The notes under the pieces were generated by a model, which searched no databases, was not told the origin of the DNA, and saw nothing but the letters and a program-made list of their open reading frames with translations. The position numbers and the translations under genes are program-made. A DNA stretch of 60,754 nucleotides from Megasphaera elsdenii (GTDB lineage: Bacteria; Bacillota; Negativicutes; Veillonellales; Megasphaeraceae), in assembly GCF_020539865.1 (NCBI RefSeq), contig NZ_JAJBQV010000014.1, positions 1-60,754 on the forward strand. Direction: 5' to 3'. Shown here piece by piece: positions 9,911-17,998 of the stretch (within the stretch, counting starts at the first letter, position 1; each line of letters starts with the position of its first letter).

Positions 9911-9943
9911 AAGGGCTTGTCGCACGACGACAAGCCCTTTTCT
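9911..9943 (+). terminator. ssrA terminator
   Basis: AAGGGCTTGTCG and CGACAAGCCCTT form a 12-bp stem with a 5-base loop, followed by TTTC. It starts eight bases after the CCA end. The stem belongs to the same hairpin family as the intergenic repeats. A degenerate CACGTG-core repeat (GTAGGGACGACCACGAGGGG) follows at 9945-9964. Confidence 0.85.
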
Positions 9944-9995
9944 TGTAGGGACGACCACGAGGGGCTTTCAGATAGAATTTTTTTGGAATAGACTA

Positions 9996-10024
9996 TTGGC
10001 AAATCAATTTCCAAGGGCTATGAT
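9996..10024 (+). promoter_or_regulatory. Promoter of the Ile T-box transcript
   Basis: TTGGCA at 9996-10001 and TATGAT at 10019-10024 are separated by 17 bases. The start point would be near 10031, shortly before stem I of the T-box leader. Confidence 0.65.
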
Positions 10025-10057
10025 AAGGACCGTAAGTTAAACATCGATTTTATATTT

Positions 10058-10313
10058 TGACATTCGATGACGAGAAAGAGTACATTTTTGCGGAAGCGCA
10101 CAGCGAGCCGGGTATGGTGAAAGCCGGCGGTGGAAGGAAAATGGAAAATCATCTCTGAGAATTGCAGTTGAAACAAGTAAACTGCACCGTCTGATCCACG
10201 TTACAGGAAACGCGTATGATAGTACGTTGAAAAGTGCCTTGCTTTTTTTGCGAGGAATATTGGGTGGTACCGCGGATATGAACTTCCGTCCCTTGTGGAC
10301 GGGAGTTTTTTTT
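10058..10313 (+). promoter_or_regulatory. T-box leader, isoleucine specifier (ATC)
   Basis: This leader senses uncharged tRNA and lets transcription continue into the MFS gene. Stem I contains GAGA (10072-10075) and AGAGTA on the left and pairs with TCTC (10152-10155) on the right. The triplet just before this pairing, followed by A, is ATC at 10148-10150, the codon for isoleucine. A second stem TGCAGTT/AACTGCA follows. The conserved T-box GGGTGGTACCGCGG is at 10262-10275. The terminator TCCGTCC/GGACGGGA with eight T ends at 10313. The T-box call is certain; the specifier rests on manual alignment with the second T-box in this window. Confidence 0.92.
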
Positions 10314-10363
10314 ATTTCATGTTTATCTTATGACTATATGACTCACAATAGGAGGAATTCATC

Positions 10364-11700
10364 ATGGAAAACATCAATTTTGACAGTCTAAAACGACGGA
10401 GAGATCTTCGCATCATTTTACCGGTCTTTCTCGTCTCGATTATAGCCTGCATCGACCGCGTCAATATTTCCTACGCTAAACTGACGATGACTCAAACCCT
10501 GCCCTGGTTATCGCCGGAAGTATATGGCTTCGGCGCCGGCATCTTCTTCATCGGCTACTTGCTCCTGGAAATCCCAGGTTCCTTGTTCGCTGCTAAATTT
10601 TCGGCATCGAAATGGATTTCCCGCATCATGTTCACTTGGGGCGCCGTCAGTCTGTGCATGGCCTTCATCACGACGGAATGGCAGTTCTACCTGTGCCGCT
10701 TCCTGTTAGGCGCATCGGAAGCCAGCCTCTACCCGGTCATCTACTTCCTCCTGTTCCCCCGCTGGTTCACAACCTCTGAACGGGCCCGGGCTACGTCACT
10801 CATGTTGACGTCCCTGCTCCTTTCGACCATCATCGGCGCACCGATTGCCGGCGTCCTACTGGAACATTCCTTCTTCGGCCTCTTAGGTTGGCAGGAATTG
10901 TTCATCTTGGAATCCATCCCGGCCCTCTGTTTCGCTTTCTATTTCTTCTTTGCCGTCAAAGACCGTCCGAATCAAGCCAGCTGGCTGACAGACGCTGAAA
11001 AAGAATACCTGACCACCATGTACCAAGAAGAACAAGCCAAGATGCAAAGCGTCAAAAAATACACAGTCTTCCAAGCCTTTACCGATACGAAAGTCTTGAA
11101 ACTCTGCCTCATCTACTTCCTCTGGGTCGTCGGTTTCTGGGGCTTCTACTTCTGGATGCCTACGGTCCTCAAGAACCTCTCCGGCTGGTCCACCTCGCTC
11201 ATCAGCGGAGCTATCGCTATTCCTATGATGGCAGCCCTCGTCGTCCAGCTTGTCATCGGCCATACGGCTACGGTTACAGGCGATAAAGTATGGCATGTCT
11301 TCGGCGCCCTCACCGTCGGTGCTATCGGCCTTGGTTTGTCTCCGTTCGCTCATAACATGGGCGTCGCCTTGTTCCTCATCTGCTTGTCCGCTATCGGCAT
11401 CCATGCTTCCATGGGCGTATGGTGGACCATCCCGACGACCTTCCTTTCCGGCCCGGCCGCTGCCGGTTCCATCGCCTCATCAACTCCTGCGGCAACTTGG
11501 GCGGCATGTTCGGACCGAACATGATGGCCTGGGTCCAGGCTGAAACGGGCAGCTTCGCCATGGGCTACTACCTCATGGCGGCTTTCATGTTCTGTGCCGG
11601 TGTCCTGGTCTTGACCTTGAAATATAAAGTCAATGGCGCCGCCAAAAAAGATGTCCTCCTCGATGCAAAAGCTACTGTCCAACCTACAGCCGGGCATTAA
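10364..11700 (+). pseudogene. MFS transporter (ACS family), frameshifted near the 3' end
   Basis: The gene encodes a 12-helix major facilitator protein of the anion:cation symporter type, with helix-1 motif RVNISYAKL, a loop PRWFTTSERARATS and the usual 430-450 residue length. It is under the Ile T-box and preceded by AGGAGGA. The first frame runs from 10364 and ends at 11524 with unrelated residues after SGPAAAGSIA. The correct continuation, LINSCGNLGGMFGPN and onward, lies in another frame and ends at 11700. One missing C in GCCCTC, near 11476-11477, restores the full protein. Loss would remove the last two or three helices. It is either a recent inactivating mutation or a sequencing error. 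The substrate is unknown; the T-box suggests isoleucine metabolism. Confidence 0.85.
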
Positions 11701-11786
11701 TGAGTAGTGCGTGGCTAGTAGCCACATTGCAGGAGCGCCCGCTATGAATAACTGATGCATACACCAACAAGAATAATTAAAAAAAA

Positions 11787-11812
11787 CATCCCCTAGGATT
11801 GCTTAGGGGATG
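11787..11812 (-). terminator. Terminator for the GDSL/ECF transcript
   Basis: CATCCCCTA and TTAGGGGATG form a stem; on the minus strand it is followed by a run of eight T. It lies about 220 bases after the GDSL stop codon and could also limit readthrough from the MFS gene. Confidence 0.7.
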
Positions 11813-11827
11813 CTCACATGGACCTCG

Positions 11828-11854
11828 CGGGCGCGCCACGTGCGCGCCCCTACA
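11828..11854. repeat. CACGTG-core palindromic repeat
   Basis: GGGCGCGC-CACGTG-CGCGCCCC followed by TACA. Same design as the other CACGTG-core copies. Confidence 0.8.
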
Positions 11855-11860
11855 GTTCGT

Positions 11861-12022
11861 AAAAAGAGGCTGTCGCATAGACAGCCTTTTTTTGAGTTTG
11901 AAGTTGAAAGTTTGATGTGGATGTTTTTAAATTTAAAGCAATCGTCTCAAACATCATACATCAAACCTCAAATATTAAAGAGAAAGGGGCCTTTCATGAT
12001 GGCAAAAAGCTTCATGTGACAG
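11861..12022. repeat. Composite intergenic repeat, near-complete copy
   Basis: The left hairpin GAGGCTGTCGCATAGACAGCC is followed by GAAGTTGAAAGTTTGATG, TTTTTAAATTTAAAG, CATCATACATCAAACCTC, GAGAAAGGGGCC and a right hairpin with TTCATGATGGC/CTTCATGTGACAGCGCC. Read in reverse it matches 60363-60520 closely by eye, over about 130 bases. This is the best evidence in the window that the unit is one repeated element. Confidence 0.85.
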
Positions 12023-12029
12023 CGCCTTT

Positions 12030-12608
12030 TCACGAATCACTAACCCCCATCACTTTCAGTACTTCCCGTGCCAGAACAGCGTAGCCTTCGGCATTGGGAT
12101 GGACGCCGTCGGCGTAGAGATTGCGGCCTGTCCGCCGTTCGGCTTCGATCAAGGCTTCGTAGAAGTCGATGACGATACACTCCGTTTCTTTTCCGTAAGA
12201 AAGGAGCCATTGCCGATACTGGCGAAATTCGTCATTGTGTTTTTCTACGTCCTTGGCATTTTGCCAGCCGTACATAGCGCTTTCCGTTTGGGTCAGCGGC
12301 GGGATGCCCAAGTATACAGGCTTCCCCTGCCGCTTGAAGGTAGTGACGATAATCCCTATATTCCGGCAGATAGGCTCCAAGTCCCCGTCGAGGAGAATGT
12401 CGTTGGATCCGCCCATGACGAAGAAGGCGTCATACCGGCTGAGGTCGAACTGATGGAGGCGATAGACCATGCCCGTCGTCGTATCGCCGCATTGACCTTC
12501 GTTGTCGATATGAATAAGACTTTTAGCCGAGACCAGGGCCGTCCAGCTTTGGTCAGGCTGGACGGCAAAACCATAAGTCAGGCTGTCGCCCAAGCATAGG
12601 AGTTTCAC
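12030..12608 (-). CDS. GDSL-type esterase/lipase
   Basis: The protein has 192 residues from a GTG at 12608 whose first bases overlap the TGA stop of the ECF fusion gene (GTGA), so translation is probably coupled. It is an SGNH hydrolase: block I CLGDSLTYG near residue 5 with the nucleophile serine, block III GGSNDI, and the DGVHPN block with the catalytic Asp and His near the C-terminus. No signal peptide is seen, so it should be cytoplasmic. The substrate is unknown. Its place at the end of a probable tryptophan transporter operon is unexplained. Confidence 0.85.
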   Translation of the reverse strand: MKLLCLGDSLTYGFAVQPDQSWTALVSAKSLIHIDNEGQCGDTTTGMVYRLHQFDLSRYDAFFVMGGSNDILLDGDLEPICRNIGIIVTTFKRQGKPVYLGIPPLTQTESAMYGWQNAKDVEKHNDEFRQYRQWLLSYGKETECIVIDFYEALIEAERRTGRNLYADGVHPNAEGYAVLAREVLKVMGVSDS

Positions 12609-14080
12609 GGCTGGATGGCTTTCTGGACAGCCGCTACGGCAACGTCCGTAGATAACCATGGGGCATCGAAATGGCAGCCGGCTTTTTCCAAGTCCATTTG
12701 GCAGGCGAAGATTTTTGGGATGGCACTGGTATAAATACCATGGTCGTACATGTATCGAAGCGTCGTTTCCACGTCGGCATCGCTGAGGATATGACCGTGG
12801 TCGATGAGGACCAACCGGTTGGCATAGGGCAAGGCCGCTTCCAGTGTATGTTCGATGACGACGATGGTATGACCGTATTTGACATTTAAATCATGAATCA
12901 ATTCGTAGAATTCATGGGTCCCTTCCGGATCCAGGGCCGACGTCGGTTCATCGAAGACGAGGATATCCGGATTGGTCGCCAAGACGTCGGCAATGACCAG
13001 ACGCTGGCGCTGGCCGCCGGACAGTTTCGTGACCTGGCGGTGGCGGTACGGCGTCATGTTGACCTTTTCCAGCGCTTCTGAAATGGCCTGGTCTATTTTA
13101 TCCGGTGCAACGCCTTGGTTTTCCAAACTGAAGGCAATTTCTTCTTCGACGGTCATAGCGACAAGCTGGCTGTCATAGTCATCGAGCATAGCGCCGACGC
13201 GGGTTGCCAGCTGAGAAATAGTCGTCTGTGTCGTTGCCTGACCATCGACGTAGACCATGCCCTTCATGACGCCGCCGAAATAATGCGGAATAGCACCGGT
13301 CATGGCCATACACAGCGAGCTCTTGCCGCTGCCGCTCTCACCGGTAATGACCAGGAAGTCGCCTTTATTTACGGTCATAGTGATGTCATCTAGGACGGGC
13401 GTCTTCTGCTTATTATAAATGTACGATAAATGCTCCATCGAAATGATACCATCCTGCGTCGGCTTCAAATCGTACATACTGTGGTCCGACGTGACTTCCT
13501 GTTCTTCCAGGGAATCGAGGATTCCCCGAGAGACGAAGAGGCGCAGAGCCGGGAAATACATGAGCGGCGTGACAACGGCATTCAAGGCACCGATGACGAC
13601 GACCAAGGGCAGCATGGCCGTAACATAGACGACAGTCGGCAGATTCATGACAAACTTCAGAATCGTGACGAAAGCGCCGCCGCTTATGCAGGTCGCTGCA
13701 AAACCGGTCAGGACGGGCAGGCAAGAATGGCCTTTGAACTTGATGAAGGCCAGGTTCTTGACGATGAACGTACAAGTCAGGGCGCCGAGGGGTTCACTGA
13801 TGAGGTTCCCGTAAGGGAAGCCCGACTTCGACGTCAAAACATTGACTAAAGCGGCGACTAAGCCGATGCCCAGCGCCTGCTTGTAGCTCGGCTTGGTCAG
13901 GCAAATGGCAACACAATAAGTGGCGATGGTCCAGTTCGGTGTGACGCCGCCGACGCTCGGCGAGACGAGGTGCAAAATCGTACCGATAGCCAACATGAGC
14001 GTCGTAATGGTAATCCAGCGGAACTGGCCGCCTTGGCGATGATGGAATTCTAATTTAGAAATATCTGCCACAGTTTTCAT
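12605..14080 (-). CDS. ECF transporter S-component/ATPase fusion (TrpP-like + EcfA)
   Basis: The protein has 491 residues. Residues 1-190 form a membrane domain with about five or six helices; the stretch IGTILHLVSPSVGGVTPN resembles the start of TrpP (YhaG), the tryptophan uptake protein of Bacillus. Residues from about 215 form an ABC ATPase: Walker A GESGSGKSS, signature LSGGQRQR, Walker B ILVFDEPTSALD and switch histidine in IVVIEHT. Fusion of the substrate-binding S subunit to an ATPase is uncommon in ECF systems, where S subunits are usually separate. With the partner ATPase and EcfT upstream and a Trp-specifier T-box leader, the complex is predicted to import tryptophan or a close relative. 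Confidence 0.82.
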   Translation of the reverse strand: MKTVADISKLEFHHRQGGQFRWITITTLMLAIGTILHLVSPSVGGVTPNWTIATYCVAICLTKPSYKQALGIGLVAALVNVLTSKSGFPYGNLISEPLGALTCTFIVKNLAFIKFKGHSCLPVLTGFAATCISGGAFVTILKFVMNLPTVVYVTAMLPLVVVIGALNAVVTPLMYFPALRLFVSRGILDSLEEQEVTSDHSMYDLKPTQDGIISMEHLSYIYNKQKTPVLDDITMTVNKGDFLVITGESGSGKSSLCMAMTGAIPHYFGGVMKGMVYVDGQATTQTTISQLATRVGAMLDDYDSQLVAMTVEEEIAFSLENQGVAPDKIDQAISEALEKVNMTPYRHRQVTKLSGGQRQRLVIADVLATNPDILVFDEPTSALDPEGTHEFYELIHDLNVKYGHTIVVIEHTLEAALPYANRLVLIDHGHILSDADVETTLRYMYDHGIYTSAIPKIFACQMDLEKAGCHFDAPWLSTDVAVAAVQKAIQP

Positions 14081-14092
14081 CGTATTCCCCTC

Positions 14093-14779
14093 CTAAACCA
14101 AACCTTGCAAGCGCAAGTAGACGACAAAACAGCTCAAAGCCAACATGATGACGATGCCCACATAATCCCGGCCCTTCGGGTGGACATTGCTCATGAAACT
14201 GTGTTCATTACTGCCAAAGCCGCGCAGTTCCAGGCTGAGAGCCATCGTTTCCGACCGGCCTAACGATTTGAGCATCAGCGGCTGGACGACACTCATATAA
14301 TTGATGACTTTCTTAAAAACATTGCCTTTCGTCGACAACCCCCGACAAGCCTGGGCTTCTTGGACGGCCTTGCTTTCAGCGATGAAATCCGGCACGAAGC
14401 GCAAAGCCGCCGTGAACATGAAGGCATATTCATAAGGAATCTTGAGCTGTTTGACCAAAGCCGCCGTCAAATCCTGCAAGCGCGTCGTCGTCAACAAGAT
14501 GATGAAGACAATCGTCATGGCCAGCATGCGCAGGCCCGTCACATAAGCCGATTCCAAAGATCCGCCGCCCAGGAGCTGGACGACAGCCAGGAAAACAGCA
14601 AAGACAGCCAGACTGAAGACGGCCTTGATATTGCGCAACAAGCTGCCGCATAAGCCAAGGAGAATGAGTTCGATAATGACTAAAATCGCTAAGGGCAGCG
14701 TCGTATGAATGACCAGGGCCCAAAAAGAAAAGGCGAAGGTGCCGATCAATTTCGTAACAGGAACCAAGTTCTTCATCAT
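14093..14779 (-). CDS. ecfT: ECF transporter transmembrane subunit EcfT
   Basis: The protein has 228 residues with about five hydrophobic helices. It carries EcfT features: a cytoplasmic coupling region with FVPDFIAESKAVQEAQACRG, where the short ARG-like motif (CRG) contacts the ATPases, and a second motif LSLELRGFG near residue 190. EcfT couples ATP hydrolysis to the toppling of the S subunit. Its ATG overlaps the TGA of the preceding ATPase gene, and the S/A fusion gene follows after 12 bases. Confidence 0.9.
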   Translation of the reverse strand: MMKNLVPVTKLIGTFAFSFWALVIHTTLPLAILVIIELILLGLCGSLLRNIKAVFSLAVFAVFLAVVQLLGGGSLESAYVTGLRMLAMTIVFIILLTTTRLQDLTAALVKQLKIPYEYAFMFTAALRFVPDFIAESKAVQEAQACRGLSTKGNVFKKVINYMSVVQPLMLKSLGRSETMALSLELRGFGSNEHSFMSNVHPKGRDYVGIVIMLALSCFVVYLRLQGLV

Positions 14780-15591
14780 TTGCGAGTACCTCCCATCCGT
14801 TCCAGCATCGCTGCTGTGAATTCTTTCATCGACTTACAGTAAGGAAAATCCGGGATCGCCAGAGACAAGGTAACGGCGTTGGGCCGGCTCAATCCCAAGT
14901 CATATAAATCGTCGCGTTGCGTAAACAATTCCTGCGGCGTCCCATCAAAGGCTTTCGTATGATTGCCGATGACCAGGACGCGCTGACAGTATTCGGCAAA
15001 GATATCCATATCATGGCTGATGATGAGGATAGTCATGCCCTTTTTATTGAGGTCCGTCAGCAAGGCCATGAGCTGGTCCTTGTCTTCACTATCCTGGCCG
15101 CTCGTCGGTTCGTCGAGGACGATGTATTTCGTATGCATGGCGATGGCCGAAGCAATGGCGACGCGCTGCTTTTCCCCGCGGTTCAAGTTAGGCGGATAAG
15201 CTTCCGAAAGTTCCGTCAGTTCCGTCGCAGCTAAGGCTTCGTCAACGGCCTGGCGGATTTCATCGCGGCTCATGCCCAGCTGCTGCGGCCCGTAGGCCAC
15301 TTCTTCGCGGACTGTCGGCCGGAACATCTGCCTTTCCGGCCGCTGGAAGACGTAGCCTATGAAATGACTGCGTACAGACGCATCGTCGTCGTTGATGACT
15401 TTTCCGTCATAGAGGATTTCCCCAGATACGGGCTTTTCCAGTCCCATGAGCAGGCGCGTCACCGTCGTCTTACCGCAGCCGTTGCGTCCGCCGAGACCGA
15501 TGAATTCACCCTCACCGATTTCTACATTTATATGTTCCAACACGGGCACGTCATTGCCATAGTTGAAACTGACATCTTTCATTTCCAGCAT
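14776..15591 (-). CDS. ecfA: ECF transporter ATPase EcfA
   Basis: The protein has 271 residues from the ATG at 15591 after GGGGAGAG; a longer frame upstream would be translated out of the T-box leader and is rejected. It is an ABC ATPase with Walker A GGRNGCGKTT near residue 40, a Q-loop in YVFQRPERQMF, signature motif NRGEKQR in place of the usual LSGGQ form, Walker B YIVLDEPTSGQD and switch histidine IISHDMD. It should pair with the ATPase half of the S/A fusion. It is the first gene of the operon after the Trp T-box leader. Confidence 0.9.
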   Translation of the reverse strand: MLEMKDVSFNYGNDVPVLEHINVEIGEGEFIGLGGRNGCGKTTVTRLLMGLEKPVSGEILYDGKVINDDDASVRSHFIGYVFQRPERQMFRPTVREEVAYGPQQLGMSRDEIRQAVDEALAATELTELSEAYPPNLNRGEKQRVAIASAIAMHTKYIVLDEPTSGQDSEDKDQLMALLTDLNKKGMTILIISHDMDIFAEYCQRVLVIGNHTKAFDGTPQELFTQRDDLYDLGLSRPNAVTLSLAIPDFPYCKSMKEFTAAMLERMGGTRK

Positions 15592-15618
15592 CTTTCTCTC
15601 CCCTTCTGTCTGAAGACA

Positions 15619-15903
15619 ACAAAAAAACCTTCCGTCCCTATACAGGGACGAAAGGTTTAGTTTCTTCCGCGGTGCCACCCAGATTGACTCAGTGAGTCCA
15701 GCTCTACATGTACGGCATAAGCGATACACGTTTCTTTGATAGCGGTGGAAATACACCGTCGCACCCTACTGGTCACCGTTCAGGCCGCATCTCCCGAATC
15801 CATTCTATCCGCCGGTCCGTGCCGAACTCCCACTACCATCGGCTCGCTGGAACTGCCACATCGGATATACTCGTTTCGTTCATTGACAAATCCATTTAGA
15901 TTT
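15619..15903 (-). promoter_or_regulatory. T-box leader, tryptophan specifier (TGG)
   Basis: Read on the minus strand. The T-box GGGTGGCACCGCGG lies at 15680-15667. Stem I has CGAA (15878-15875) then ACGAGTA on the left, and pairs with TTCG (15798-15795) on the right. The triplet before that pairing, followed by A, is TGG at 15802-15800, the tryptophan codon. The AGCGAGCC of the stem I side is also present. The terminator is CCTTTCGTCCC/GGGACGGAAGG followed by seven T (about 15657-15619). The layout matches the Ile T-box base for base around the specifier loop. Confidence 0.92.
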
Positions 15904-15909
15904 TGTTTT

Positions 15910-15939
15910 ATTATATACTTGCAAGGCGCTCATTGTCAA
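15910..15939 (-). promoter_or_regulatory. Promoter of the Trp T-box/ECF operon
   Basis: On the minus strand TTGACA (15939-15934) and TATAAT (15915-15910) are separated by 18 bases. Both boxes are perfect. It lies just after the stop codon of the first metQ gene. Confidence 0.8.
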
Positions 15940-15952
15940 GGCTTATGCCGGT

Positions 15953-16786
15953 CTATTCAGCCGGTTCAATCGTACCATTGTATTTGTCGGCAATGAACTT
16001 CTTGACGCCATCAGAATGGAAGATTTCAGCAATTTTCTTGTATGTCGGATTATCCTTATCTTGAGCCCGGACAGCCAGGACCATGACGGCCAGCGGTTCG
16101 TCTTTCGGTTCCAAGAAGATGCCCTGTTCCTTGACGTTAAGACCAGCACTCATGACGTAGTTCATAGTAATGACAGCCGCATCGACGTCACCAAGGCTGC
16201 GCGGCAGCTGGGCCGCTTCGATTTCTTTGAACTGGAAATGTTTGGGATTATCGACGACATCAGCCGGCGTAGCCTTGAATCCTACGCCATCTTTAAGTTT
16301 CAGCAGCCCTGCGCACTGAAGGAGCGCCAAGCCGCGGCCGCCGTTAGTCGGGTCATTGGGGATAGCAATGACAGCTCCGTCGGGCAAAGCGTCGACACTC
16401 TTATATTTATCGCTGTAAATTCCCATGCGCATGAGAATCGTGTTGCCAATAGGTACTAAATCAGTACCATTCTGCTTATTGAAATTATCCAGGAATGGCT
16501 TGTGCTGATAGCTAACCAAGTCAATATCTCCATCAGTCAGGGCCTTGTCCGGCGTAATGTAGTCGGAAAATTCGACGACTTTGATGTGAATCCCCTGTTT
16601 TTTTGCATCCTTAGCCACGGCTTCGACGACTTCAGCATGAGGACCCGCTGTGGCTCCGATCTTGATTTCCTTGTCGCTGCTGCCGGCACTCTGGCCATTA
16701 TCCCCTTGGCCACCGCAACCGGCAAGGCCAACAGCCAATACGGCTAATAAGGCAAGCGGTAAAAATTTCTTTTTCCATTGAATCAT
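15953..16786 (-). CDS. MetQ/NlpA-family substrate-binding lipoprotein (copy 1)
   Basis: The protein has 277 residues. A signal peptide ends in the lipobox VGLAGC with Cys 24 as the lipidated residue. The mature part is a NlpA/MetQ domain: IKIGATAGPHAEV, VEFSDYITPDKALTDGDID, the loop IPNDPTNGGRGL and a C-terminal KKFIADKYNG. Relatives bind methionine for the MetNI ABC transporter. No metN or metI is adjacent. It is divergent from a second metQ-type gene; unlike that copy, no riboswitch fits in its short leader. Its ligand could be methionine or a related compound. Confidence 0.9.
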   Translation of the reverse strand: MIQWKKKFLPLALLAVLAVGLAGCGGQGDNGQSAGSSDKEIKIGATAGPHAEVVEAVAKDAKKQGIHIKVVEFSDYITPDKALTDGDIDLVSYQHKPFLDNFNKQNGTDLVPIGNTILMRMGIYSDKYKSVDALPDGAVIAIPNDPTNGGRGLALLQCAGLLKLKDGVGFKATPADVVDNPKHFQFKEIEAAQLPRSLGDVDAAVITMNYVMSAGLNVKEQGIFLEPKDEPLAVMVLAVRAQDKDNPTYKKIAEIFHSDGVKKFIADKYNGTIEPAE

Positions 16787-16848
16787 AGATGATTCCCCCT
16801 CTTTAGATTGTTGTCTAAATACAACGCTTTTAGTATAGTTTTGTCAAT

Positions 16849-16886
16849 GTCCTTAAGATAGACGTCCTGACGTCCTTAAGATAGAC
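16849..16886. repeat. Pair of 15-bp direct repeats between divergent metQ promoters
   Basis: GTCCTTAAGATAGAC occurs at 16849-16863 and again at 16872-16886, 23 bases apart start to start. The pair fills the space between the minus-strand TTGACA (16847-16842) and the plus-strand TTGACA (16888-16893). The position suggests a binding site for an activator or repressor acting on both genes. Confidence 0.9.
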
Positions 16887-16887
16887 C

Positions 16888-16915
16888 TTGACAAATAGCT
16901 TATCCATGATAAAAT
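16888..16915 (+). promoter_or_regulatory. Promoter of the SAM riboswitch/metQ transcript
   Basis: TTGACA at 16888-16893 and TAAAAT at 16910-16915 are separated by 16 bases; transcription would start about 20 bases before the riboswitch. Confidence 0.75.
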
Positions 16916-16943
16916 AAGGACTAAGACAACTTTAGAACGACAT

Positions 16944-17080
16944 TTATCCAGAGTGGTGGAGGGACTGGCCCTATGAAGCCCGGCAACCGATAACGACGGT
17001 GCCAATTCCTGCGGATGCATTCCGAGAGATAAAGAATTAGCTATCAAACCTCTTTCTCTTTCGGAAAGAGGTCTTTTTTA
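16944..17080 (+). promoter_or_regulatory. SAM-I (S-box) riboswitch
   Basis: The conserved S-box features are present: AGAGTGGTGGAGGGACTGG, ATGAAGCCCGGCAACC, GGTGCCAATTCC and GAGAGATAAAG. The expression platform is a terminator ACCTCTTTC/GAAAGAGGT followed by six T (17048-17079). Binding of S-adenosylmethionine should stop transcription into the downstream metQ gene. Confidence 0.96.
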
Positions 17081-17132
17081 TGGATAATGACGGAACAGAA
17101 AAGTCTATACTACATCATTAGGAGGAATCTTT

Positions 17133-17963
17133 ATGAAAAATCTCAAGAAACTTTCCATTCTCGCCGCTTCAGCCCTGCTGGCCATCGCCGTCCTGGCTGC
17201 CGGCTGCGGCAGTGATTCCGCTTCTAGCGGCTCGTCTTCCAAGAACACGACAGTCACCGTCGGCGCAACGCCCGTACCGCACGGTGAAATCCTCAACGAA
17301 ATCAAACCGCTCTTGGCCAAAGAAGGGGTCGACTTGAAAGTCGTCGAATTCACGGATTACGTCAAACCGAACTTGGCCTTGAACGATAAAGAACTGGATG
17401 CCAATTTCTTCCAACATTCGCCGTATCTCGACAAATTCAACAGCGAACACGGTACGAAACTGAAAGCCATCGCCAAGATCCACGTTGAACCGATGGGCAT
17501 TTATTCCCACAAGATCAAAGATTTGAAAGACTTGCCGGATGGTGCTAAAGTCGCCATCCCTAATGACCCGACCAACGGCGGTCGCGCCCTCCTCATCTTG
17601 CAGAGTGCCGGCCTCATCGGCTTGAAAGATGGCGGTAACATCACGTCGACCGTACAGGACGTCGAAAAGAACGATAAACACCTCCAGTTCGTCGAACTCG
17701 AAGCCGCTCAGATTCCCCGTTCCATCGATGACGTAGACATCGCGTTGATCAATACCAACTTTGCTATGGAAGCCGGTCTCAATCCGCTGAAAGACGCGCT
17801 CTTCCTGGAACCGAAGGATTCTCCGTATGCCAACGTCCTCGTCATCCGCGAAGGTGATGAAAACCGTCCGGAAATTCAAAAACTCGTCAAAGCCCTCCAG
17901 TCTCCAGAAGTCAAGAAATTCATCGAAGACAAATACCAAGGTGCTATCCTGCCGAGCTTCTAA
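17133..17963 (+). CDS. metQ: MetQ-type methionine-binding lipoprotein (copy 2)
   Basis: The protein has 276 residues with a signal peptide and lipobox VLAAGC, Cys 25 being the lipidation site. The domain is NlpA/MetQ with TVGATPVPHGEI, VEFTDYVKPNLALNDKELD, IPNDPTNGGRAL and VKKFIEDKYQG. It follows AGGAGGA and a SAM-I riboswitch, which makes methionine the probable ligand. The metN and metI partners are not in the window. metF follows after an intergenic repeat on the same strand. Confidence 0.92.
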   Translation: MKNLKKLSILAASALLAIAVLAAGCGSDSASSGSSSKNTTVTVGATPVPHGEILNEIKPLLAKEGVDLKVVEFTDYVKPNLALNDKELDANFFQHSPYLDKFNSEHGTKLKAIAKIHVEPMGIYSHKIKDLKDLPDGAKVAIPNDPTNGGRALLILQSAGLIGLKDGGNITSTVQDVEKNDKHLQFVELEAAQIPRSIDDVDIALINTNFAMEAGLNPLKDALFLEPKDSPYANVLVIREGDENRPEIQKLVKALQSPEVKKFIEDKYQGAILPSF

Positions 17964-17998
17964 CAGCTGGACATTGACTTCGTTATCCCATATAATGA

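Noticed and set aside
9904..10060. A tRNA gene after ssrA
   Set aside because: No cloverleaf with a TTCGA loop and CCA end was found; the space holds a terminator, a worn repeat and the T-box promoter.
15592..15756. Longer N-terminus for the first ECF ATPase
   Set aside because: The extension would be translated from the T-box and terminator of the leader RNA; the ATG at 15591 has a good ribosome binding site.
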